NCBI GenBank assembly: GCA_043228905.1
Contig: JBHGNT010000004.1
Coordinates: forward strand, 15,748,001 to 15,812,000
Direction of reading: 5' to 3'
Source of the DNA: Azolla caroliniana
Lineage: Eukaryota > Polypodiophyta
DNA length: 64,000 bases
The position numbers and the translations under genes are program-made. Within the stretch, counting starts at the first letter, position 1, and every line of letters begins with the position of its first letter. Positions 32,658 through 42,400 of this stretch are shown piece after piece. The notes under the pieces are model-generated. The model was not told where the DNA came from. It saw only the letters and a program-made list of their open reading frames with translations, and ran no database searches.

Positions 32658-32844
32658 AAAACTATGTTATTCCTTAGGGCCGGACAATGGCCTAACACAG
32701 GGTGTCTAAAGAAGACACTTCACCAAAGGGGTGCTACGGCGAGATAACTTAAGACTCAACGATTAATCAGGCTTTAATTGGTTACTTAGCAATATGGCAT
32801 TAGACTAGATACACGTGTATGATAGAACAATTAGCACAGAACGA

Positions 32845-33481
32845 TGTCGCGAAGATGCACGTGCGAGCATGCTTTGCTTGAGCGGGACCACCGGGGTCTT
32901 GGACCAAGGAGGATGTCCGTCAACGTATTGAGAAGAGGACGATGTGAATGTAAGATTGGAGGAAGACCTATTACACTTGAGAAGATTGAAGATTGTACAC
33001 TTGAGAAGTAGATAAATCATTACAAGATAGATGCGAAGAAGAAGAAATAGAAGCTTATATTATTGATGGTGATGATGATCGTGATATCATATTGAGCCCC
33101 CCCCCTTTACACAAGTCGTACTAGGGGTTTTATAGGTTTGTCCATGCACAAAACCATGGGCTTGGAGCCATGGTTTCTGTGCACACAGTTTTGGTTTGTG
33201 ACATGCAGGAAACCATAGTTTTGTTCGTTTGTTTCCTACAGAATACTAAATATGAGAAAGAAATATAGAACATCTAAAGCACTTAGTAGTAGCTTTAGTG
33301 GTAAGGTAATTGCCTCTTATCTTAGAGGCGCAAGGTCAAAATCCTACTTGCAACCCTCTACATGCACTGAATGCCATTGTGACCTAGGTTTATTTATTTT
33401 CATTTTTACAAGTTTTCGTGAAATGTGTGTGGATCCTCAATTTTTGAACTTTTCTCGCACTAGACATGCCACATCACGACA
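32845..33481 (-). mobile_element. Solo LTR-W1
   Basis: TGTCGCGAAG at 32845 and CATCACGACA at 33481, matching LTR-W2 at 60261-60877 along its length. It shares GGGACCACCGGGGTC with LTR-Y (37717), so it belongs to the same gypsy group. A minus-strand TATA lies near 33125-33140. It carries a palindrome (about 33150-33190) and a tRNA-like segment (33286-33350). Confidence 0.8.
33286..33350 (+). other. tRNA-like segment in LTR-W1, antisense to the LTR
   Basis: TAGCTTTAGTGGTAAG (33290-33305) resembles an A-box D-arm. GCCTC/GAGGC can form an anticodon-like stem (33313-33330). GGTCAAAATCC (33334-33344) is a degenerate B-box. A-to-B spacing is 44 nt. The W2 copy has the cleaner B-box GGTTCAAATCC (60724-60734). 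Confidence 0.55.
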
Positions 33482-33753
33482 ACGGTAATCAACACTTAAA
33501 GATAAAACAAAGAGCTCTATTAATTATCCGTCAAAGTTTTACATTGTAACCGGGCCTTTATATAGATCATCGGTGCTAAGTACAAAACGGTGCCAACCGG
33601 CACCTGTTCGAAACTGGTCTGGATTCGGATCGGCATACCGATTCCGGTCCGTCCGTTCACGTGTCATAAACTACTTAATTATAATACATTCTGAATATAC
33701 TATCCCTTTCTCATTCTGGTCTTTAACTCCTTTGCCGGCCGGGTAATATCGGC

Positions 33754-34305
33754 ATGAGAATTCTTTACGAATGCCTTCACCTTGGAGGTAGGAGGTGAAC
33801 TCGTCGGAGAAGTACTCCTTTCCTCCGTCCGATCGTAGGCATAGAATGTGCCGACTGGTTTCTTTCTCCACTTGGCTTTTGAGCCTGTGAAAGTGAGAGA
33901 GCACTTCGCTCTTCTTCTTCATCGGGTATATCCACGCGAAGCGCGAGTGGTAATCAATGAAGGTGACGTAGTAGCGGCATCTGTCGAGCGTCGGCGTTTG
34001 AGCCGGTCCCCATATGTCCGAGTGGATTATGTCAAGGAAGCCTTTGCTTGCGGAGCTCTCCTTCGGGAATGGGAGTCGATATTGTTTGCTGAGTTGGCAT
34101 GCTTCGCACACTCGATCGACTCATTTCGATTCGAAGGCCGGAAGTTCGATTACGATTCCCTTTGATTGCATTCCGCGAAGCTGTTGGAGGTTTACATGGC
34201 CAATTTGCTTGTGCCATGACTCGATGTTTGTCTCGGTCTTGAGACCTTTGGCGTACATGGCCGATTTTACCTCGTTTGAGTCGAGGATGAACAAGCGACC
34301 GTCTT
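33754..34305 (-). pseudogene. pol: Copia-X1 integrase core
   Basis: Minus strand: CEACQLSKQYRLPFPKES, WGPAQTPTLDRCRYYVTF, FIDYHSRFAWIYPMKKK, LRSDGGKEYFSDEFTSY, then EGIRKEFSCR at the gypsy G insertion point. It joins HTPQQNGVAERKN at 20560. The second residue of the expected IDD motif is Y rather than D. The right side is cut by a solo LTR-T at 34306. Confidence 0.85.
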
Positions 34306-35020
34306 TGACAAGAACTACACGCTCCCTATGCGCAACACTTGGCCACAACCGAGCTTAGAATCATACACAGAAAAAGGGGTAATGAATGCACGACACAATG
34401 GAGAGAAGAGTACACAGGATGTTTACGTGAAAAACCCAAACACGGGAAAAACCACGGTAGTCCACAGACTGCTAACTATCACTATGTAACAATATACAAT
34501 AGATGAACACAGAGGCAACGACCTCTTGTTCATTGTCTTCGCCACAGGCGGCGGTTACAACAGAGATACGAACTCTTCGTCTCTTTATCTCTCTCTCTCT
34601 CTCTCTGTACACTGTTGCGCTCTAATCTTGCGCAAAAAAGAATGACAACAACATACTAAGTTTGCCCTAAGTCATATTTATACTAATATGACTTTTCGGC
34701 TATTTACAAATATAGCCCCGTTGGACCCTTAGAAACATATTTACGAATATGTCCCTTCATCCGGTGAGCACTCCTCACCGGGCCTGCATCATCCGGCGCT
34801 TGCCGGGCACTCGTCATCCGGTTCTCACCGGGTCTTCTGTTGCCAGGAACTCGTCATCCGGTTCTCATCGGGTCTTCCGTTGCCGGGTACTCCACATCCG
34901 GTTCTCACCAGGTCTTCCGTTGCCGGGTACTCCACATCCGGTTTCCCATCCGGAGGGACCTGTTTGCTCATCAGTACTGTTCTTCTCACTTCCCATCCGG
35001 AGGGACCTGTTTCCTAACAG
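34306..35020 (-). mobile_element. Solo LTR-T in Copia-X1
   Basis: 715 bp, TGACAAGAAC at 34306 and TTCCTAACA at 35020. Flanks GTCTT (34301-34305) and GTCTC (35021-35025) look like a TSD with one change. It splits the GAG-pre-integrase frame between FILDSNEVK and the AKGQRDG side. U3 carries a 40-bp tandem repeat at about 34808-34945. Confidence 0.85.
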
Positions 35021-35240
35021 TCTCTTTGTCCCTTGGCTATGAGTTGGTTGTCTTTCTTAATGAAGCAACCTTCATTGTTGAAGCGGACTTGCATGCCTTG
35101 CTCCACGATTTGGCCGACCGAGACCAAATTCTTTGTTATTGTGGGCACGTGCAAGACCTTTTTGATGCAGGTTTGCTCACCTTCTTTCCCGAATGGGACA
35201 TTGCCGATGTGCCGAATGGGATGCGGAGTGTCGTCTCCGA
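35021..35240 (-). pseudogene. pol: Copia-X1 protease tail and GAG-pre-integrase
   Basis: The minus strand reads GDDTPHPIRHIGNVPFGK, then an LVSVGQIVEQGMQVRFN-type region. The frame is interrupted at 35240 by a gypsy insertion and resumes at 38332 with IETG-type sequence. Confidence 0.75.
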
Positions 35241-35268
35241 TGTCGCGTTGTTACGAGCATATGTGTAG

Positions 35269-35605
35269 ACCGGTGCGGTGCGACCGGTGCGTCCGGTTGA
35301 ACCGGGTCTTGTTCCGCTCCCTCGCCGCTCGCAGCTTTTCCTTCGCCTGTATCACGTCCTCCGGCCTCCGCTCGAGTTGCCGAATCCGCGCCGCCAGCAA
35401 ATCCTCCCGGCTCATTTCGTCCTTCCAATCTACCACCGCCCACGAAGAAACCGTCCGTTCCACGAGCATGATCGGCTTTTGTCCGTACATTAGCTCCGTC
35501 GGCATAAACCCTGTCACCGAACTGTGCGTAGTCTGGTCCGCCCATACCTCGTAAGGAAGGAGTCGCGGCCAATTCCCGACCTGCCCACCGCATGCACGCA
35601 CTAAC
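35269..35605 (-). pseudogene. pol: Family Y integrase C-terminal domain
   Basis: Minus strand: ALVRACGGQVGNWPRLLPYE, TTHSSVTGFMPTELMYGQKP, then a charged helix region (REDLLAARIRQLERRPED). It continues directly from the end of the inverted core block (37025). Confidence 0.85.
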
Positions 35606-37029
35606 GCCATCGGTCACGGATCTCCGCAGATTCTTGGGGTCATGCGCGTTCTACCACATATGGATCCCGCACTACGCACATGTCACGGAACCCCTCTACG
35701 GACTATTGAAAAAGGGGCGTAGCTTTGAGTGGAGGACGGAGCACATGGAGTCGGTTCGGAGACTAAAGGAGGCGCTTACGACAACGCCGGCTCTCCGTAA
35801 AGCGGTTTACGGCAAGGATGTTCCCATCTGCGTAACGGTGGACACGAACCTGACAGGCATCGGGTGGGTAATCAATCAGGAGGACAAGGGCGGCGTACGA
35901 TTCCCGATCCGGTTCGGGGCAAAGGTATTGAGCGAGCGGCAGCGAGGGTACGGCCAAGTTAAGCGCGAACTTTGGGGTGTCGTTTCGGCAGTCAAGGCCG
36001 ACAAGGATTATCTGATCGGGACGGAGGTGATTATCGAGACGGACTGCCTGCCGATACTCAGCATGGTTTCCGGATGCGCAACGCCGGACCTAGCAATGCT
36101 CCGGTGGATAGCGTACATTAAGTCCTTCAACCCGGAGATACGGCACATCTCCAGAAAGGACAACGCCATGGCCGACATGCTTTCGAGGGCAAGGTTCAAC
36201 GACGAAGACGGCATGGTTTCGGAGGACGAAGAAGTTGGCGAGGACTTCTTCGGGTCAGCTAACGTAACGACAAGAAGGAAAGGGAACACTCCGGTGCTTA
36301 ACGAATTTGACGAAAGCAGGTACGACGGGGAGTGGCTCCAAATCGGGAGGTTCCTACGGACGATGACGCCGGACACAGCATGGGCGAGAGAGGAGGCGAG
36401 CCGTATACGGAGGAAGGCATATCGATTCTTCCTGCGGGACGGGTGCATATGGAAACACCCAAAGAAGAGAAGCGGCATCCCACTCCGAGTAGTGGCAAAG
36501 AAAGAAGAACAGGGGAAACTACTGGCGGCATTCCACGAGAGCCCATGGGCCGGACACCGCGGAACGTGGGCCACGTTCGAGAAGTTGAAGGAGAAGTACT
36601 GGTGCCGGGGCTATACCAGGACGTGCATCGGTTCGTAACGACTTGCGAAAGATGTCGGGTGCACTCCGTGGTCCGACACCGGGACGAGCTACACCCGACC
36701 TACCTGCCTACGGTTCATTTCAAGTGGATGGTGGACTTGGTGACAATGCCGATGGGGGTAGGACAGATGCGATACCTGGTGGAAGACTTAACGAACCAGG
36801 TGGAAGGCCGTGCATGGCAAAGCAAGACAACTATGGCGGTATGCCGGTTCCTGATCGAAGAAGTAGTGTGACAGTACAGGTGCGTCGGGAGGATCGTGGC
36901 GAACCGGGGAGAGCTGGATGCGCGGGAGGCCGAGGAGCTGTTCGACCGGCTAGGCGTCAAACTCTCCCTCACCACGGCATACAATCCAGAGGCGAACGGA
37001 AAGGTGGAACGTGGGCACGGACAGATTCC
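35600..37029 (+). pseudogene. pol: Family Y RNase H and integrase N-terminus/core (inverted segment)
   Basis: RRFLGSCAFYHIWIPHYA marks the RT/RNase H boundary. RNase H has ICVTVDTNLTGIGWVINQ, GAKVLSERQRGYGQVKRELW, IIETDCLPILSM and NAMADMLSRARF. The integrase finger has H-ESPWAG-H and C-ERC near 36530-36660. Its core (WMVDLVTMPM, TTAYNPEANGKVERGHGQI) runs to 37029 with a frameshift near 36640 and a stop at 36871. The frame is open for 348 codons at the start. Wording is unlike the other gypsy elements here and resembles fungal-type gypsy as I know it; unverified. Confidence 0.85.
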
Positions 37030-37114
37030 CCAGGACCGGCCCCGACCCCGACGTGCTTCCGTCGCTCCAATCGCGCCGTTTGTCGAAACGGCTGCAAACC
37101 TGTTTTACCACGAC

Positions 37115-37672
37115 TCAGTCCGTCGTGAGCCCTTCGTCCGTTTCCAATAGGTGCCCCAGCTTTTCCCTGTCGAGCGCATCCACCGACTTGACAAAGAGCA
37201 GTACTCGATTTGTTTCGAGCACCGTCCGGTCCAGCGTCGACAGCCACGCGAACCGTTTTTCGAACTCCTGGAGGAGCACCGACGTGTTCCTCCCTTTTCC
37301 GGGGCTTTCCACCCACGCCATGAAGTCCCGCCTCGACAGCCGGAGCGAGTCGTCAAACCCGTACTTCTGGAGGAGCTGCAGCTCGAACTCCTCCCAAGTC
37401 TGGCATCCGGCGAGCACCTCGAGCACCTCCGCATGGATGCCCGGCGTCACCACCCGAGGGAATCCGGACAACCGCCTGTCCACCGGGATATCCCTCATGA
37501 TCATTTCGGCCCGGTAAGCCTCCAAATAACTTGTGGCATCTTTCCCTCTAAAACGGCCTATAGAGCCGACGATCGATTCAATGGCTCTATCGAGGGTACC
37601 CGTTCCCTCACGAGCGCTCACCAGCGGGTTGACAGCCACCGCCATTGCCTCTGCTAGCTCCGATCCCCCCAT
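37115..37672 (-). pseudogene. gag: Family Y gag, truncated
   Basis: ATG at 37672-37670 (MGGSELAEAMAVAVNPLVS). Capsid-like blocks: IGRFRGKDATSYLEAYRAEM, FELQLLQKYGFDD, WVESPGKGRN, VLLFVKSVDALDREKLGHLL. The frame ends near 37115 and the rest of gag, protease and RT are missing. Confidence 0.75.
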
Positions 37673-37698
37673 CTTTCGACTCCTTTGCCGCCCTTTCA

Positions 37699-37712
37699 CG
37701 TCGGGTTCACCA
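37699..37712 (-). other. Primer-binding site of family Y gypsy
   Basis: The minus strand TGGTGAACCCGACG starts four bases after the LTR end, so this element is tRNA-primed, unlike the chromovirus. Confidence 0.65.
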
Positions 37713-37716
37713 AAGA

Positions 37717-38331
37717 TGTCGTGTTGTTACGCGCGTACGTGTAGAAAGGGGCGGGACCACAGGGGTCCTGGACCGAGGAGCGAGAGAGAGAGAGACAGAG
37801 AGAGAGATTCACCGACACGTAGAAGCGAGAAAAGAGATATAGAACGTAACACCTAATTATAATGGCAAGAGATTACAACTCCGATAGTTACAACCGACAA
37901 AGCGGCGACGGACCCGACACGGGGACCCTACTCACGCACACCGACGACAGCCACACGACTCAAAGAAAACAAAGGGGGAAAGGGAGCGACACTGCTGGAA
38001 GCACACGGGTTGTCCACGAAGTAGAGGCAGCGACCTCCCGACACCCGCAGAGAGCAACGATCCCAGTCGAAGAGATAAAGCTCCGCCTTCCATTTTGCAG
38101 CCACGCTTTCCCTCCTCCTCGCGCGCGATACCCGTTTTTCCTTGCCCTCTTCCCTTTATTCCCTGTCCCTCTGCCCGGGATACGCACAATCCCCCCCTAA
38201 TAAATGCGTGCAGCTTAGTATTTACATCCACCGGTTCGTGTACAAAATATCAAGTCACGCGTCCATCTGTGTAAGGGCCGGTTTACGCGATTTCTCTCTG
38301 ATTCCGCCTATGGCCGGTTTTCTTCACGACA
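37717..38331 (-). mobile_element. LTR-Y (5' LTR of rearranged gypsy)
   Basis: TGTCGTGTTG at 37717 and TTCACGACA at 38331. It shares GGGACCACAGGGGTC with LTR-W and with the LTR at 46751. Confidence 0.8.
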
Positions 38332-39424
38332 CCGGTCTCTATGTAGGCGTTCGCAAGTCACGAAACCACTCTTGGTGCGACGTCGTGTGGTGCGAGGCGC
38401 CGGAGTCTACGAACCATGCGTGTTTGGAGTTGGAGGTGCTTGCGGAGTTTGCGGGATCGGAGGCCATCATAGAGTTCGCCCTATGCCTCATCACAAAGAG
38501 TCCGTTGTAGTCCGCGTATACTGCATTCGCGGCGTAATTTGTGAGTTGCCGGCTTGTTGAAGCCAACTCGCTTCGTCTTTTTCGACAATCCTCTTCACAA
38601 TGGCCGATTTTGCCGCAATAGTTGCACGTAGGTGGGGTTGTTCGCCGACCTTGTTCGGCGTGTAAGCTCCCCCTTCTTGTGAAGGTTCCTCGATGGCTTC
38701 CGTTCCCTTGCTGAAATTGTGAATTCCCTTCGTGGGATAGGTCAAATTGACCTCTTCCGCTTTGACCTCGTCTATGGGCACCATCCGTATCGGAGAAGAG
38801 CATTTTTCCTTCCAATGTGTTGGTCTTTGATTGAACGTGGTTTTCTTCGACCAATAGCATTGATTGGAGGTTGAATAACGAGGGAGGGGTATCTCTCGCC
38901 AAGATTGCCGTTCTCAACGGGTTGAATCGTTATGCGAGGCCGCCCAAGCATACTTGCACCATCTCGTCTTCGTCGATGTTGACGTTGATGGAGCCAAGAG
39001 AGTCGCAAATGCTCTTGATCTTGGCGGTGTAGTCTGTCACGGACATTTCCTTTTGTCGTATGTTGTTCAACTCTTGCCGGAGTTGAAGCTTGCGCGCAGA
39101 TGTGTCCGTGGCGAAAATCTTCTTGAGATTTTCCCACGCCTCTTTGGGCGTCTTGGTGTCACGAATGTGGCTAAGCATCTGGTCGTTTACACATGTTGCC
39201 AAGAAATACATTACCCGACCCGCGCCTTGCTCCCACGTTGGGTAGTTGGCGTGTGTGATTTTGGGTTTGTTTTCTTGTGCACCGTTAATGTAGCTCCAAT
39301 ACCCTTGGCCGACAAGGTATTGATTCATCTTGTACTCCCAAGATGAATAGTTTCTTTGGTCTAGCTTTTCGCTAGGGAGTGAGCTTCCCATTTGTGTGTT
39401 CATGTTGATTGTTGTGTCTTCCAT
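38332..39424 (-). pseudogene. gag: Copia-X1 gag and protease start
   Basis: ATG at 39424 (MEDTTINMNTQMGSSLPSEK). The frame is open through VQVCLGGLA at 38930, then a single TAA, and the same frame continues (RFNPLRTAILARDTPPSLF) to the zinc knuckle C-NY-C-GKIG-H-CEED-C and protease FVDSGASHHTTSH near 38380. It is interrupted by the family Y gypsy at 38331. The first 56 codons form part of repeat unit 1 of the 275-bp array. Confidence 0.88.
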
Positions 39425-42400
39425 TTTGTTTTTCTTCTCTTGGTCGCGTACACGTCCTTTGTAGCGGCACTACAGTAGCAGATAGCGAATAGCCGGGATT
39501 TATCGTCGGCGTCTCGAACACACAATCACGAGATTTTGGGTTTGTTTTCTTGTGCACCGTTAATGTAGCTCCAATACCCTTGGCCGACAAGGTATTGATT
39601 CATCTTGTACTCCCAAGATGAATAGTTTCTTTGGTCTAGCTTTTCGCTAGGGAGTGAGCTTCCCATTTGTGTGTTCATGTTGATTGTTGTGTCTTCCATT
39701 TTGTTTTTCTTCTCTTGGTCGCGTACACGTCCTTTGTAGCGGCACTACAGTAGCAGATAGCGAATAGCCGGGATTTATCGTCGGCGTCTCGAACACACAA
39801 TCACGAGATTTTGGGTTTGTTTTCTTGTGCACCGTTAATGTAGCTCCAATACCCTTGGCCGACAAGGTATTGATTCATCTTGTACTCCCAAGATGAATAG
39901 TTTCTTTGGTCTAGCTTTTCGCTAGGGAGTGAGCTTCCCATTTGTGTGTTCATGTTGATTGTTGTGTCTTCCATTTTGTTTTTCTTCTCTTGGTCGCGTA
40001 CACGTCCTTTGTAGCGGCACTACAGTAGCAGATAGCGAATAGCCGGGATTTATCGTCGGCGTCTCGAACACACAATCACGAGATTTTGGGTTTGTTTTCT
40101 TGTGCACCGTTAATGTAGCTCCAATACCCTTGGCCGACAAGGTATTGATTCATCTTGTACTCCCAAGATGAATAGTTTCTTTGGTCTAGCTTTTCGCTAG
40201 GGAGTGAGCTTCCCATTTGTGTGTTCATGTTGATTGTTGTGTCTTCCATTTTGTTTTTCTTCTCTTGGTCGCGTACACGTCCTTTGTAGCGGCACTACAG
40301 TAGCAGATAGCGAATAGCCGGGATTTATCGTCGGCGTCTCGAACACACAATCACGAGATTTTGGGTTTGTTTTCTTGTGCACCGTTAATGTAGCTCCAAT
40401 ACCCTTGGCCGACAAGGTATTGATTCATCTTGTACTCCCAAGATGAATAGTTTCTTTGGTCTAGCTTTTCGCTAGGGAGTGAGCTTCCCATTTGTGTGTT
40501 CATGTTGATTGTTGTGTCTTCCATTTTGTTTTTCTTCTCTTGGTCGCGTACACGTCCTTTGTAGCGGCACTACAGTAGCAGATAGCGAATAGCCGGGATT
40601 TATCGTCGGCGTCTCGAACACACAATCACGAGATTTTGGGTTTGTTTTCTTGTGCACCGTTAATGTAGCTCCAATACCCTTGGCCGACAAGGTATTGATT
40701 CATCTTGTACTCCCAAGATGAATAGTTTCTTTGGTCTAGCTTTTCGCTAGGGAGTGAGCTTCCCATTTGTGTGTTCATGTTGATTGTTGTGTCTTCCATT
40801 TTGTTTTTCTTCTCTTGGTCGCGTACACGTCCTTTGTAGCGGCACTACAGTAGCAGATAGCGAATAGCCGGGATTTATCGTCGGCGTCTCGAACACACAA
40901 TCACGAGATTTTGGGTTTGTTTTCTTGTGCACCGTTAATGTAGCTCCAATACCCTTGGCCGACAAGGTATTGATTCATCTTGTACTCCCAAGATGAATAG
41001 TTTCTTTGGTCTAGCTTTTCGCTAGGGAGTGAGCTTCCCATTTGTGTGTTCATGTTGATTGTTGTGTCTTCCATTTTGTTTTTCTTCTCTTGGTCGCGTA
41101 CACGTCCTTTGTAGCGGCACTACAGTAGCAGATAGCGAATAGCCGGGATTTATCGTCGGCGTCTCGAACACACAATCACGAGATTTTGGGTTTGTTTTCT
41201 TGTGCACCGTTAATGTAGCTCCAATACCCTTGGCCGACAAGGTATTGATTCATCTTGTACTCCCAAGATGAATAGTTTCTTTGGTCTAGCTTTTCGCTAG
41301 GGAGTGAGCTTCCCATTTGTGTGTTCATGTTGATTGTTGTGTCTTCCATTTTGTTTTTCTTCTCTTGGTCGCGTACACGTCCTTTGTAGCGGCACTACAG
41401 TAGCAGATAGCGAATAGCCGGGATTTATCGTCGGCGTCTCGAACACACAATCACGAGATTTTGGGTTTGTTTTCTTGTGCACCGTTAATGTAGCTCCAAT
41501 ACCCTTGGCCGACAAGGTATTGATTCATCTTGTACTCCCAAGATGAATAGTTTCTTTGGTCTAGCTTTTCGCTAGGGAGTGAGCTTCCCATTTGTGTGTT
41601 CATGTTGATTGTTGTGTCTTCCATTTTGTTTTTCTTCTCTTGGTCGCGTACACGTCCTTTGTAGCGGCACTACAGTAGCAGATAGCGAATAGCCGGGATT
41701 TATCGTCGGCGTCTCGAACACACAATCACGAGATTTTGGGTTTGTTTTCTTGTGCACCGTTAATGTAGCTCCAATACCCTTGGCCGACAAGGTATTGATT
41801 CATCTTGTACTCCCAAGATGAATAGTTTCTTTGGTCTAGCTTTTCGCTAGGGAGTGAGCTTCCCATTTGTGTGTTCATGTTGATTGTTGTGTCTTCCATT
41901 TTGTTTTTCTTCTCTTGGTCGCGTACACGTCCTTTGTAGCGGCACTACAGTAGCAGATAGCGAATAGCCGGGATTTATCGTCGGCGTCTCGAACACACAA
42001 TCACGAGATTTTGGGTTTGTTTTCTTGTGCACCGTTAATGTAGCTCCAATACCCTTGGCCGACAAGGTATTGATTCATCTTGTACTCCCAAGATGAATAG
42101 TTTCTTTGGTCTAGCTTTTCGCTAGGGAGTGAGCTTCCCATTTGTGTGTTCATGTTGATTGTTGTGTCTTCCATTTTGTTTTTCTTCTCTTGGTCGCGTA
42201 CACGTCCTTTGTAGCGGCACTACAGTAGCAGATAGCGAATAGCCGGGATTTATCGTCGGCGTCTCGAACACACAATCACGAGATTTTGGGTTTGTTTTCT
42301 TGTGCACCGTTAATGTAGCTCCAATACCCTTGGCCGACAAGGTATTGATTCATCTTGTACTCCCAAGATGAATAGTTTCTTTGGTCTAGCTTTTCGCTAG

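Larger units (their letters stand above)
20561..33748 (-). mobile_element. Gypsy G, large Ty3/gypsy element with an extra ORF
   Basis: The 3' LTR is 20561-20992; the 5' LTR is 32665-33748 with a nested solo LTR. The TSD TCGGC is at 20556-20560 and 33749-33753, inside Copia-X1 integrase. Minus-strand order: gag, protease, RT, RNase H, integrase, then a long extra reading frame before the 3' LTR. RT and protease style (GGSGVN, FLDDFAIY, LDGFSGYNQV) fit the Athila/Tat side of plant gypsy. Many stops are single-base transitions. Confidence 0.88.
32665..33748 (-). mobile_element. 5' LTR of gypsy G, interrupted by solo LTR-W1
   Basis: The left part, 32665-32843, starts TGTTATTCC. The right part, 33482-33748, ends GGGTAATA, where the 3' LTR has GTAACA. 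Both halves align with 20561-20992. Confidence 0.88.
35241..38331 (-). mobile_element. Rearranged gypsy (family Y) with an inverted middle
   Basis: Right end: 615-bp 5' LTR (37717-38331), primer-binding site, and gag on the minus strand. Left end: 28 bp of LTR (35241-35268) joined to the integrase C-terminus on the minus strand. Between them, RNase H and integrase N-terminus/core lie on the plus strand. The flanks CCGA and CCGGT suggest insertion into Copia-X1 protease. Confidence 0.82.
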
